NCBI RefSeq assembly: GCF_000421845.1
Contig: NZ_ATXU01000012.1
Coordinates: 1-64,000 of the forward strand
Length of the DNA stretch: 64,000 bases
Origin: Leucobacter chironomi DSM 19883
Lineage (GTDB): Bacteria; Actinomycetota; Actinomycetes; Actinomycetales; Microbacteriaceae
Direction of reading: 5' to 3'
Each line of letters opens with the position of its first letter. Position 1 is the stretch's first letter. Made by a program: the position numbers and the translations under genes. The notes under the pieces were generated by a model. It saw nothing but the letters and a program-made list of their open reading frames with translations, made no database searches and was not told the DNA's origin. Below, one piece after another: positions 29,193-37,048 of the stretch.

Positions 29193-30260
29193 ATGTCTGA
29201 CACGAACGATCCCGGAAATCCGACCCCGCCCGAGACCCCGGTGCCGCCCGTACCGCCGGCGCCTCCGGCTCCGCCGGCGCAGCCGGAGCAGCCCGAGCCC
29301 GAGCAGCCGCAGCAGCCGAGCTTCTCGAGCAGCGATGAAGCGGCCGCGGCTCCCCAGCCGGCCGAGCAGCAGCCCACGAGCGTGCTCCCCGGTTTCGAGG
29401 GCTCGGCCTACAACGGCTCGCAGCAGCCCGTCGACCAGCAGCCGACCACCGCGCTGCCCCAGCCCGGCGGAGCTCCGGCTCCGGCCGCACCCCAGTACGC
29501 CGCAGCACCGCCCGCGACACCGCTCCCGCCGCAGCAGCCGCAGCAGCCGCAGCAGCAGTTCCCGCAGCCGGCACCCGGCGGCCCCGCCCCCGGCGCGGGC
29601 TACCCCGGCTACGCCCCTGCTCCCCGCGCGCCGAAGGGCCTCGCGATCACCGCGCTGGTGCTCGGCATCGTGGCGGTGGCCGGCGCGATGATCTTCGGCT
29701 GGATCCCGTTCGTCGGCGGCGTGATCACGATCGTGGTCGGCATCGCCGCGCTGATCCTCGGCATCCTGGCGATGCAGAAGCGCCAGCCGAAGGGCATGGC
29801 GCTCACGGGCCTCATCCTGGGCGGCGTGGGCGTGCTCGTCGGCGCCGGCATCGTCATCGCCTGGAGCATGCTCTTCGCGAGCGTCGGCTCCGAGCTCGAC
29901 CGCTACAGCACCGAGCTTGAAGACCTGCAGTCGGAGATCGAGTCCACCATCCCCGGCACCAGCGAGCTCGACGATTCCGGCGCCTCGTCGGACACGGCCT
30001 CGGGCGAGCGCTCCCCCGAGTTCTGCACGGCGTTCAACGTGGCGCTGGAGACCGAGACCGACCCGAGCAGCAGCACCTGGTCCGAGGCCGAACTGGCCCC
30101 GTACGTCGCGCTGTCGTCGATCGACAGCCCGAACCGCGAGGTCTACGAGCGGTTCGTCGCCATCGCCGGCGACCCGAACGCGATCACCAACCCGGACTAC
30201 GGTCAGATCCTCAGCGATTTCACCACCGCCATGTTCGACGACGCGATGGCCTGCGCCTAA
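29193..30260 (+). CDS. DUF4190 domain membrane protein with Pro/Gln-rich N-terminus
   Basis: A 355-aa protein. Residues 1-145 are a disordered Pro/Gln/Ala-rich tail (PPAPPAPPAQPEQPEPEQPQ and similar). A two-helix DUF4190 domain follows (about 149-225, with GLAITALVLGIVAVAGAM and PKGMALTGLILGGVGVLVG), then an extracellular ~120-residue acidic domain with two cysteines. I use the ATG at 29193 because GAAGGAG lies upstream and the preceding frame is unlike the protein. mscL follows after 27 bp on the same strand. A decayed DUF4190 copy is at 42.1-42.3 kb. The function is unknown; a cell-envelope role is inferred. Confidence 0.82.
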   Translation: MSDTNDPGNPTPPETPVPPVPPAPPAPPAQPEQPEPEQPQQPSFSSSDEAAAAPQPAEQQPTSVLPGFEGSAYNGSQQPVDQQPTTALPQPGGAPAPAAPQYAAAPPATPLPPQQPQQPQQQFPQPAPGGPAPGAGYPGYAPAPRAPKGLAITALVLGIVAVAGAMIFGWIPFVGGVITIVVGIAALILGILAMQKRQPKGMALTGLILGGVGVLVGAGIVIAWSMLFASVGSELDRYSTELEDLQSEIESTIPGTSELDDSGASSDTASGERSPEFCTAFNVALETETDPSSSTWSEAELAPYVALSSIDSPNREVYERFVAIAGDPNAITNPDYGQILSDFTTAMFDDAMACA

Positions 30261-30287
30261 CGCACCGACAGAACGGGGGAATCGCAG

Positions 30288-30749
30288 GTGTTCAAGGGTT
30301 TCAAGGAGTTCCTGCTGCGCGGGAACGTGATCGATCTGGCCGTCGCCGTGGTCATCGGCGCAGCGTTCAACTCGGTGGTCGAGCGTGTCGTGGACTCGCT
30401 CATCAACCCGGTGATCGGCGTGGTGTTCAAAGCCGACTCGCTCGACAGCGCCATGCAGGTGGGGCTGCCGGGCGGCGGCACGATCGCGTTCGGCGCGCTC
30501 ATCGGCGCGCTCATCAACTTCATGATCGTCGCGGCCGTCGTCTACTTCGTGTTCGTGATGCCGATGAACAAGCTCAAGAGTTTGCAGCAGGCCGAGCAGC
30601 AGGAGCCCGAGGCGCCCGCGGGGCCCAGCGAGCAGGAGCTGCTCACCGAGATCCGGGATCTGCTGCGCGCCGAGGCTGCGGCGTCGGGCCGCATCCCCGA
30701 CATGAACCGCTCGGAGCACCCGGTGCAGGCTCCCCCGCACCGGCACTGA
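30288..30749 (+). CDS. mscL: Large-conductance mechanosensitive channel
   Basis: A 153-aa MscL with GTG start. The amphipathic N-terminal helix FKGFKEFLLRGNVIDLAVAV leads into the pore helix TM1, with VIGAAFNSVVERVVDSLINP as the signature; TM2 is ALINFMIVAAVVYFVFV. The cytoplasmic helix bundle is followed by a ~40-residue acidic, Pro-rich extension that is longer than in E. coli. It opens at high membrane tension to release solutes after hypo-osmotic shock. A strong hairpin at 30808-30840 ends the operon. Confidence 0.96.
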   Translation: MFKGFKEFLLRGNVIDLAVAVVIGAAFNSVVERVVDSLINPVIGVVFKADSLDSAMQVGLPGGGTIAFGALIGALINFMIVAAVVYFVFVMPMNKLKSLQQAEQQEPEAPAGPSEQELLTEIRDLLRAEAAASGRIPDMNRSEHPVQAPPHRH

Positions 30750-30756
30750 GCCGGGC

Positions 30757-30802
30757 GCGAGCACAGCAGCACCGAGCAGCGCGAGCACAGCAGCACCGAG
30801 CA
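30757..30802. repeat. Short direct repeat after mscL
   Basis: A 22-bp word (starting GCGAGCACAGCAGCACCGAG) occurs at 30757-30778 and again at 30781-30802, offset by 24 bp. It fills the gap between the mscL stop and the terminator. It may be a slippage product; no function is apparent. Confidence 0.85.
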
Positions 30803-30807
30803 ACATT

Positions 30808-30840
30808 GACGCCCCCTCCGGCCATGCCGGAGGGGGCGTC
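30808..30840. terminator. Bidirectional terminator between mscL and the M20 peptidase
   Basis: A 14-bp perfect GC-rich stem (30808-30821 with 30827-30840) and 5-nt loop lie between two convergent genes. There is CACCGTT after it on the plus strand and CAATGTTG on the minus strand, so no real T run. Position and strength still favour a terminator. Confidence 0.75.
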
Positions 30841-30911
30841 ACCGTTCAGGCGAGGACCGCGCCGCGGGATCGGCCCGCGCGCCCGGAGCGCTCAGCCCCC
30901 TCGCCCGGCGC

Positions 30912-32357
30912 TCAGCTCGTGCGAGCGTCGAGCCGCGCGAGGAACAGCGCCTCCGTGAGCAGCGACTTGCGGAACGACTCGATGTGCAGCGACTCGTTGG
31001 GGCTGTGCGCGCGCCCGTCGGGATCCTCCACCCCTGTGACGAGGATCTGCGCCGCCGGGAACTCCTCGACGAGCTCGGCGATGAACGGGATCGACCCGCC
31101 CACGCCGATGTCGACGGGTTCGCGCTGCCACGCGTCGGCCATTGCACCGCGCACCTCGGCGACCGCCCAGCCGCTGGTGTCGACGAGGAACGCCTGACCG
31201 AGGTCGCCGCCCTCGAACTCGACGCGCGCACCGTAGGGCGCGCGATCCACCAGATGCTTCGTGATGGCCGCGTAGGCGGCCTCGGGATCCTGCCCCGGTG
31301 CGATGCGCGCGCTCACCCGCACGCGCACACTGGGGATGAGCGTGTTCGAGGCGTTCGCCACATCGGGGGCGTCGATGCCGGTGATCGTGATCGCGGGCTG
31401 CGCCCAGACGCGGCTGAGGATCGAACCGCGGCCGATCGGGCTCACCTCGTCGAGCAGGCCGGACTCCTCGCGCAGCCGCGCCTCGCCGTAGTCCGGGGCA
31501 TCGATATCGGCGCTGATGAGGCCGTCGACCGCCACGGAGCCGTCGGCATTCCAGAGCGTGTCGAGCAGGCGCACGGCGGCGAGCATCGCGTCGGGCACGG
31601 CGCCGCCGTGCATGCCGGAGTGCAGGGCGTGGTCGAGGGTGCGCACGCTCATGTTGAAGGCGACCGCGCCGCGCAGCGCGACGGTGAGGGCGGGCGTCTC
31701 GGTGTCCCAGTTGCTCGAATCGGCGACGATGATCGCGTCGGCGGCGAGCAGATCCCGGTTCTCGCGCAGGAAGTTGCCGAACGACTGCGACGCCCACTCC
31801 TCCTCGCCCTCGATGAAGAGCGCGATGCCGAGGTCGAGCTCGCGGCCTTCCGCCTCGGCCGCCGCGGCGAGCGCGCGGATCGCGCCGATGTGGGCCATGA
31901 CCCCCGCCTTGTCGTCGGCGGCCCCGCGGCCGAAGAGGCGGCCGTCGCGCTCGGTCGGCTCGAAGGGCGGCGTGTGCCAGTCCTCGTCGCGGCCGGGCGG
32001 TTGCACGTCGTGGTGGGCGTAGAGCAGCACGGTCGGGCGGCCGTTGCGGGCTTCGCGCCGGGCGACGACGGCGGGCTGGCCGAGTTCGGGCTCTGCGCCG
32101 TCGGCGCCCTCGCCGCCCGCGACCGGTGCGCGGCGGATGTCGACCACGTCGAAGACGCCGGTGTCGCGCAGCAGCTCGGCGATGGCGTCGGCGCTCCGGG
32201 CCACGTGGGCCGGGTCGAAGGCCGGCCACGACACCGAGGGGATGCGCACGAGGCGCTGCAGGTCGTCCATCGTGTGGGCGAACTGGGCTGCCACCGTGGT
32301 GCGCAGTGCCGCCTCGAACGCCGTCTGCTCGGGCTCCTGGCCCGCCTGCTCAGTCAT
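30912..32357 (-). CDS. M20 family dipeptidase
   Basis: A 481-aa cytosolic zinc peptidase of the M20 (CNDP / PepV-like) group. Metal-site motifs are LLYAHHDVQPPG (His, Asp), GRGAADDKAGV (bridging Asp), FIEGEEEWAS (catalytic and ligand Glu) and a C-terminal His in HSPNESLHIESF. The dimerisation lid with LRGAVAFNMSV is present. GGAGGAATT gives the ATG at 32357 a strong SD. Members cleave dipeptides or deacetylate small substrates; the exact one is unknown. Confidence 0.94.
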   Translation of the reverse strand: MTEQAGQEPEQTAFEAALRTTVAAQFAHTMDDLQRLVRIPSVSWPAFDPAHVARSADAIAELLRDTGVFDVVDIRRAPVAGGEGADGAEPELGQPAVVARREARNGRPTVLLYAHHDVQPPGRDEDWHTPPFEPTERDGRLFGRGAADDKAGVMAHIGAIRALAAAAEAEGRELDLGIALFIEGEEEWASQSFGNFLRENRDLLAADAIIVADSSNWDTETPALTVALRGAVAFNMSVRTLDHALHSGMHGGAVPDAMLAAVRLLDTLWNADGSVAVDGLISADIDAPDYGEARLREESGLLDEVSPIGRGSILSRVWAQPAITITGIDAPDVANASNTLIPSVRVRVSARIAPGQDPEAAYAAITKHLVDRAPYGARVEFEGGDLGQAFLVDTSGWAVAEVRGAMADAWQREPVDIGVGGSIPFIAELVEEFPAAQILVTGVEDPDGRAHSPNESLHIESFRKSLLTEALFLARLDARTS

Positions 32358-32516
32358 GTGTAATTCCTCCCGCGTGTTGCGTGGTCGTGTGCTGCGGCGG
32401 CGCGTGGTGCGTCTGCGCGGAGTGCATCTGCGCGGAGCCGGCCGGCTCCGTCTCCGCGATCAGCCTATCGCCGCGGTCGCGGCGGCGATCCGCTTCCCCG
32501 CCGCTCCTGCCAGGCC

Positions 32517-33236
32517 TCAGAAGAGCGTCGGGGCGGTGGCTTCCGCAGAGGCCGCCGCAGTGCCGCCATCGGCAGCCGCGGCCCCGGCGGGCGACTCTGG
32601 ATCCTGCCACCCCCGCGGCCCGATGGCCCGCACCGCGAGCGACAGCGTCTCCGACTCGGCGACGGCCGCCGCGATGAGGGCGGCATCGCCGCTGCGCTCC
32701 GGGTCGAGCCACGCGTCGTGCAGGCCCCGCGGCAGCAGCAGCGGCATGCGCGGATGGGTGTCGGCCGCGGCTCCCACCGCGTCGCGGGTGACGAGGGCGT
32801 AGCTCATGAGCGGCGTGCCGTCGGACTGCGGCACCGGGGTGACGATGGCGGCGATGCCGAACAGCTCGTCGCCGGGCAGGCCGAACGGCGTGCCCCGTTC
32901 GAGGTACCAGTGCGCGGGCACGATCGCCCGCCGCTGGAACGGCACCCGCCACTTGCGCAGCAGGGTGTCGTCGCGGGCGTTGAAGGCGCTGTAGGGTGCC
33001 GGATCGGGCCCGCTGTGGAGCCACCACCAGCCGAGCTCGACCGCACGGTCTCCGTACCCGCGGTGGATGATCGGGTTGAGGTTGCGCGCGCGGCGACCCG
33101 TGATGCGGGCGCGGCCCCGGTGCTCGCGCACCCAGGCTTCGAGCAGCCGCCGGCTGTCGGGCTCGTGCATGGGCGGCAGATCGAAGGTGAGCCCGAGACC
33201 GTGCGGGCCGCCCCCGTATCCGTAGCTCGAGCACAT
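32517..33236 (-). CDS. SOS response-associated peptidase (SRAP/YedK/HMCES)
   Basis: A 239-aa SRAP protein, which crosslinks to abasic sites in single-stranded DNA through Cys2. The mature N-terminus would be CSSYGYGG after Met removal. Conserved blocks are NLNPIIHRG, FNARDDTL, the IVPAHWYLE strand with the active-site Glu, and the histidine in THPRMPLLLP. RCxVPADGFYEW of typical members is altered to RAIVPAHWYLE, so this is a divergent branch. The ATG at 33236 has TACAGT 7 nt upstream (leaderless). It is divergent to the YdeI-like gene across 46 bp. No LexA box was recognised in that gap. Confidence 0.88.
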   Translation of the reverse strand: MCSSYGYGGGPHGLGLTFDLPPMHEPDSRRLLEAWVREHRGRARITGRRARNLNPIIHRGYGDRAVELGWWWLHSGPDPAPYSAFNARDDTLLRKWRVPFQRRAIVPAHWYLERGTPFGLPGDELFGIAAIVTPVPQSDGTPLMSYALVTRDAVGAAADTHPRMPLLLPRGLHDAWLDPERSGDAALIAAAVAESETLSLAVRAIGPRGWQDPESPAGAAAADGGTAAASAEATAPTLF

Positions 33237-33282
33237 GCCCTCAACTGTAGGCCGCCGCGCGCGGTGCGCGTAGCATGAGCGC

Positions 33283-33732
33283 ATGGCACTCCAGATCGAG
33301 ACCACGCTCGCGCCCCAGGGGCCGGCCACCGCGATCGAGCTCAGCGAGGAGCAGCTCGCCGAGCTGGGCGGCGGCAAGCGGGCCGCCGTGCTCGTCACGA
33401 TCGGCGGCCGTTCCGCTCGACTGCGCCTGGCATCGATGGGCGGCAAGAACCTCATCGGCCTCTCGAAGGCCGCCCGCGCCGAGCTGGGCGTCGAGATCGG
33501 CGATGCCGTGTCGGCGCGCATCGAGCTCGACACCGCAGAGCGCGCGGTCGAGGTGCCCGACGAACTCGCCGCGGCGCTCGACGCCCGGCCCGGGCTGCGC
33601 GCCGCCTTCGACGCGCTCGCACCGTCGCGCCGCAAGGAGCACGCCCGCTCCGTGGCCGAGGCGAAGCGCTCGGAGACGCGCGAGCGCCGCATCGCAGCGA
33701 TCGTGGATCAGCTGCGCGCCGCACAGGGCTGA
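33283..33732 (+). CDS. YdeI/OmdA-type DUF1905 protein
   Basis: A 149-aa two-part protein. Residues 1-85 form a small beta-barrel of the DUF1905 type (KRAAVLVTIGGRSARLRLASMG, then LGVEIGDAVSARIELD). Residues ~90-149 match the OmdA / bacteriocin-resistance YdeI helical tail, with LAPSRRKEHARSVAEAKRSE. Such tails are common in stand-alone YdeI proteins of unknown biochemical role. TAGCAT lies 6 nt before the ATG, so the mRNA looks leaderless. It converges with the YihY gene after 13 bp. Confidence 0.82.
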   Translation: MALQIETTLAPQGPATAIELSEEQLAELGGGKRAAVLVTIGGRSARLRLASMGGKNLIGLSKAARAELGVEIGDAVSARIELDTAERAVEVPDELAAALDARPGLRAAFDALAPSRRKEHARSVAEAKRSETRERRIAAIVDQLRAAQG

Positions 33733-33745
33733 ACGACGCCGCCCG

Positions 33746-34867
33746 TCAGCGCAGCGGCGGCGAGTCCGCGCCCGACTCGGGGTCGCGATCGCGATCCGCT
33801 GCGGCCGCGGGATCCGCATCGCGTGCCGGCTCCCCCCGCTCCGCCCGCTCCGCCTCCCGCGCCTCCCGCAGCTCGCGGGTCGCCACCTGCAGCGCGTCCT
33901 CCGCGCGCTGCCGGCGGCGCTGCGCGAGCGTGCTCGCACCGTACTTCGCCCGCACCCGGTCGTGCGACTCGTGGGTCGCGGTGATGATGTAGCTGCTCGC
34001 GATGAGGATCACCTGCGCCGACAGGTTGAACCAGAGCAGCAGCGCGATGAGCGCCGCGAAGGAGGCGAGCAGCGGATTCGACGCGGCCCCGCGCACGAAG
34101 AGGCCCGAGAGCTCCTGCAGCACCGTGAGACCGACACCGCCGAACAGGCCGCCCGTCCAGAGCGCCCGCGCGGGTGCGCGCACCCCCGAGAGCAGCCGGA
34201 ACACGACGACCACCGCGAGCGTGTCGATCACGAGCACCAGCACGATCCCCACGACCCGGGTGAGCGCCTCGGCGGCCGCGCTGCTCTCCGAGAACCCGAG
34301 CCACGACGCCGCAGTCTCGACCCCCGCCGACGCCACCATGCTCAGCACCGCCGCCACGACCAGCAGACCGCCGAACACGATGCCCACCAGCAGGTTGCGC
34401 AGCACCACCCACAGGAAGAACCCGTCCTCGTGCACCTCGTCGGCGAGCACACGCAGCGCGGTGCGCAGACTCGTGATCGCACCGATCGCCGCGCCGATGA
34501 GACCGAGCAGCGAGACGATGCCCACGATCGTGAACCCGGCGGGGGCGTCGATCTTCGAGGGGTCGACGACCTCCGTGAGCCCCGGCAGGAAGCTCTCCAG
34601 CGCGTCGACGAGCGCGCGCATCGCATCGGGGTTGCCGCCGAGCCAGAGCGCCGCGAGCGAGAAGCCGAGCAGCACCGCGGCGAACACGCTGAACAGCGCG
34701 CGGTACGTGATGCTGTCGGCGAGCATCGCACCCCGGTGCTCCGCGTAGAGCAGGTAGGCGCGCACGATCCTGAGCCGCAGCGCCCACGCGATCACGCGTT
34801 TCGCGAGGCCCGCGATACCGCCCGCGCGCCCCTGCTCCGTGCTGTGCTCCTCCGCCTGCTTCGCCAT
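33746..34867 (-). CDS. YihY/virulence factor BrkB family membrane protein
   Basis: A 373-aa integral membrane protein with six to seven hydrophobic segments between residues ~50 and 300. The YihY/BrkB signature is seen in MLADSITYRALFSVFAAVLL, the central PARALWTGGLFGGVGLTVLQ and the final ALLLWFNLSAQVILIASSY. The C-terminal ~70 residues are charged and probably cytoplasmic coil (LAQRRRQRAEDALQVATREL). TAGGCT ends 6 nt before the ATG at 34867. The biochemical function of the family is not settled (once called RNase BN by mistake). Confidence 0.92.
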   Translation of the reverse strand: MAKQAEEHSTEQGRAGGIAGLAKRVIAWALRLRIVRAYLLYAEHRGAMLADSITYRALFSVFAAVLLGFSLAALWLGGNPDAMRALVDALESFLPGLTEVVDPSKIDAPAGFTIVGIVSLLGLIGAAIGAITSLRTALRVLADEVHEDGFFLWVVLRNLLVGIVFGGLLVVAAVLSMVASAGVETAASWLGFSESSAAAEALTRVVGIVLVLVIDTLAVVVVFRLLSGVRAPARALWTGGLFGGVGLTVLQELSGLFVRGAASNPLLASFAALIALLLWFNLSAQVILIASSYIITATHESHDRVRAKYGASTLAQRRRQRAEDALQVATRELREAREAERAERGEPARDADPAAAADRDRDPESGADSPPLR

Positions 34868-34961
34868 GGATTCAGCCTATCCAGCGGTTCGGGGCGCGCC
34901 AGGCCCTTCCGCTCGCCCGCCCGGGTGCGCTATGCGGTGCCGAGACACCGGATCACCGGTG

Positions 34962-35480
34962 CTACGCACCCGCCGCGTCGGTGACGCGAGCGCCGGACTG
35001 GGCGGGGCGGATCCACCGCTCCAGCTCGTATCCCTGCCGCCGCGCCTCGTCCAGGAACTCCCGCTCCGTCGCGTCGTCGATGCGGGGCTCGCGAGCGAGC
35101 AGCCACAGGTGCTTCCGATCCGGCGTGCCCACGAGCGCGTGGCGGTAGTCGGGGTCGATGCGCAGCACCCAGTAGTCGGCTCGGGTGAAGGGAATCCAGC
35201 GCAGCCCCTCCGGCAGGAAGGTGACCCGCAGCCGGCCTGCGTGATCCGCGTCGGGCTCGGCCTGACCGAGCGCCTGCGTCGGCTCGCCGTCGGCGTCGAT
35301 GCAGCGGTTGTCGACCTGCACCGTGCCGTCGTCGCGCAGCGAGTACTCGGCGGTCACGTCGCGCGCGCCGTCGTCCTCGAACCGCAGCGGCAGCCGCCCC
35401 AGCTCGTACCAGAGTCCCAGATACCGCTGCAGATCGAGATCCGCCACCGACCGCACTTCGCGGCCCTCCTGCTCGCTCAT
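34962..35480 (-). CDS. Lipocalin (Blc-like)
   Basis: A 172-aa small lipocalin. The first structurally conserved region LQRYLGLWYELGRLPLRFE holds the GxW motif, and the later DYWVLRIDPDYRHALVG and LWLLAREP blocks are typical of Blc. No signal peptide or lipobox is seen, so it should be cytosolic. The start is the ATG at 35480 behind a strong GGGGGAGGAG; a further upstream ATG lacks one. Bacterial lipocalins bind lysophospholipids or other hydrophobic compounds and are often stress-linked. Confidence 0.9.
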   Translation of the reverse strand: MSEQEGREVRSVADLDLQRYLGLWYELGRLPLRFEDDGARDVTAEYSLRDDGTVQVDNRCIDADGEPTQALGQAEPDADHAGRLRVTFLPEGLRWIPFTRADYWVLRIDPDYRHALVGTPDRKHLWLLAREPRIDDATEREFLDEARRQGYELERWIRPAQSGARVTDAAGA

Positions 35481-35624
35481 GAACGCTCCTCCCCCGTGTC
35501 GATCGCTCACCAGTCTGCAGAGCTTCGCTGAGCTGCGACAGCCCTTGACAGCCGCGCAAGGCTCCTGCGCACGGCTGCTGCGCCGGTGGACACACCGGCT
35601 GCGGCGCCCCGCGAGCAGCCGCGC

Positions 35625-36062
35625 TCAGGCCTTCCGCAGATCCTCCGCGAGCATCACGAGAATGCCGCTCGGGCCGCGCAGGTACGTGAGCTTGTAGATG
35701 CCCTCGTAGTTCGCCACGCCGCGCAGCGGGTGGCAGTCGTGGCGGGCGGCGATCGCGAGGGCCGCCTCGATGTCGTCGACCGAGAAGGCGACACGGTGCA
35801 TGCCGATCTCGTTGGGGAGCGTGGGCGGCGTGTCGATCGCCGCGGGGTGGAGGTACTCGAAGAGCTCGAGCCTGCCGTGGCCGTCGGGGGTCTGCAGCAG
35901 GGCGATCTTCGCGTGGTTCCCGTCGAGGCCGACGGCGGTGTCGGCCCACTCGCCGCTCACCGTGTCGCGGCCGACGAGTGTCAGGCCGAGATCTGTGAAG
36001 AACGCGATCGCGGCCTCGATGTCGCGCACCGCGATGCCGACGTTGTCGAGTGAGATGCTCAT
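35625..36062 (-). CDS. VOC family (glyoxalase-like) protein
   Basis: A 145-aa vicinal-oxygen-chelate protein with two beta-alpha-beta-beta-beta units: LDNVGIAVRDIEAAIAFFTD starts the first and MHRVAFSVDDIEAALAIAAR the second. Candidate metal ligands are His85-region and the Glu of GRLELFEYL, but the full glyoxalase I set cannot be confirmed. TACGAT at 36069-36074 lies 6 nt before the ATG, so it has its own leaderless promoter even though it follows the OhrR-like gene by 69 bp. The substrate is unknown. Confidence 0.87.
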   Translation of the reverse strand: MSISLDNVGIAVRDIEAAIAFFTDLGLTLVGRDTVSGEWADTAVGLDGNHAKIALLQTPDGHGRLELFEYLHPAAIDTPPTLPNEIGMHRVAFSVDDIEAALAIAARHDCHPLRGVANYEGIYKLTYLRGPSGILVMLAEDLRKA

Positions 36063-36131
36063 GGGCGGATCGTAGCAAGCCGCGCCGAGGGGCCTCTCAG
36101 CGGCCGATGAGGTGCGGATCGCGATCCGCCG

Positions 36132-36578
36132 TCATCGTGAGCGGTCGACGGCCTCGATGATGGTGGTGAGTTCGTCGCGGAGGGCGAGCAGGCGGTCGAC
36201 GGGCAGGCCGAGCCGTTCGACCACGGCCGGCGGCACCCCGAGGGCGCGCTCGCGCAGCGCCCGCCCATCTTCCGTGGGGACGATCTCGAAGGTGCGTTCG
36301 TCGCCCTCGACGGGCACGCGCTCGATGAGCCCGGAGTGCTCGAGCCGCTTCACGATCGGCGACAGGGTGGCGGGGTCGAGCCGCAGCATCTCGGCGATCG
36401 CTCCGAAGCGCAGCGGGGCGTCGCCCCAGAGCGCGAGCATCACGAGGTACTGCGGGTGCGTGAGACCGAGCGGCTCCAGGATCGGCCGGTAGACGCCGAT
36501 CACGCTGCGGCTGGCGACCGCGAGCGCGAAGCAGACCTGGCGGTCGAGTTCGAGCGCGTCCTCGGGAAGATCCTGCAT
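36132..36578 (-). CDS. OhrR-like MarR family peroxide-sensing repressor
   Basis: A 148-aa MarR regulator. The N-terminus LDRQVCFALAVASRSVIGVY carries Cys16, aligned with the reactive cysteine of OhrR, and the tyrosines of GVYRPILEPLGLTHPQYLVML include those that bond the oxidised cysteine. The winged helix RLDPATLSPIVKRLEHSGLI is intact. No second C-terminal cysteine is present, so it would be the one-Cys type needing a thiol partner. Unlike usual loci, no ohr (OsmC family) gene is adjacent. The neighbours are a VOC protein and a divergent Cys/His protein. TACACT is 6 nt upstream of the ATG. Confidence 0.85.
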   Translation of the reverse strand: MQDLPEDALELDRQVCFALAVASRSVIGVYRPILEPLGLTHPQYLVMLALWGDAPLRFGAIAEMLRLDPATLSPIVKRLEHSGLIERVPVEGDERTFEIVPTEDGRALRERALGVPPAVVERLGLPVDRLLALRDELTTIIEAVDRSR

Positions 36579-36584
36579 CGCACC

Positions 36585-36622
36585 AGTGTACCTCGTTAGT
36601 GCCCTAACGAATCTGCTACTAT
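36585..36622. promoter_or_regulatory. Divergent promoters with OhrR-type operator
   Basis: TCGTTAG (36593-36599) and CTAACGA (36604-36610) form an 18-bp inverted repeat. On the plus strand an extended -10 TGCTACTAT ends at 36622, 7 nt before the GTG at 36630, so the dyad covers its -35 region. On the minus strand TACACT (36585-36590) serves the regulator gene, and the dyad covers its spacer and -35 area. Binding here would shut both genes. The dyad is typical in size for MarR proteins. Confidence 0.65.
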
Positions 36623-36629
36623 TTCGTTT

Positions 36630-36905
36630 GTGGGCGAACAAAAGCGCAAGAAGCGGCACCTCTGGCACCAGACCCCCTACGACGGCGTGCCCGGCGTGTA
36701 CGCGGCGATCCAGCGATTCTTCTACCAGTTCGAGGGACCGGCGCAGCTCGGCGACCGCAACGAACCGCCCTACGTGCCTCCGGCCGACCCGAAGTGCCCC
36801 ATCTGCACCCGGTCGATGCAGGCGCACCGCATCCACCGCGGCGGCCCGGGCAAACCCACCCACCTCACCTGTCCCCCGCCGGAACCGAGCGACGCCGCCG
36901 CCTGA
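36630..36905 (+). CDS. Small Cys/His-rich protein, putative zinc ribbon
   Basis: A 91-aa basic protein that I do not recognise. It starts MGEQKRKKRHLWH, has an aromatic central stretch (GVYAAIQRFFYQFEG) and ends with Cys56-Pro-Ile-Cys59 and Cys81 plus His66, His69 and His78. That arrangement could bind one zinc ion. The GTG start at 36630 sits right at the predicted transcription start and the operator for the OhrR-like protein covers its promoter, so its expression should rise under peroxide or thiol stress. No membrane segment or signal peptide is seen. Confidence 0.72.
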   Translation: MGEQKRKKRHLWHQTPYDGVPGVYAAIQRFFYQFEGPAQLGDRNEPPYVPPADPKCPICTRSMQAHRIHRGGPGKPTHLTCPPPEPSDAAA

Positions 36906-37004
36906 TCGCGGCCCGGCGCAGGCGACCGCACGGCACGCACCCGACCGCGCCCCGGCACCGAGCAGGCCCCCGCATCGCCCAAAAGGATGAGATGCGGTTC
37001 ACCC

Positions 37005-37028
37005 CTCCTCGCGATGCTCCGCGAGGAG
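37005..37028. terminator. Hairpin before the MMPL gene
   Basis: A 9-bp perfect stem (37005-37013 with 37020-37028) and a 6-nt loop end 20 bp before the MMPL start. A weaker 7-bp stem pairs 36970-36976 with 36991-36997. They probably end the small-protein transcript. No T tract is present. Confidence 0.35.
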
Positions 37029-37048
37029 CCGCCTGGTGAGCTTGGAGC

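Noticed and set aside
25913..29377. A 1,154-codon minus-strand open frame, plus many 300-500 codon frames opposite or out of phase with named genes
   Set aside because: They overlap thrC and guaB1 or other well-supported genes, are extremely Arg/Ala/Gly- or Arg/Pro-rich and show no domain. They are the usual stop-poor shadows of a high-GC genome.
33237..33282. LexA box between the SRAP gene and the YdeI-like gene
   Set aside because: No GAAC-N4-GTTC or similar dyad is visible; the gap only holds the two -10 boxes.
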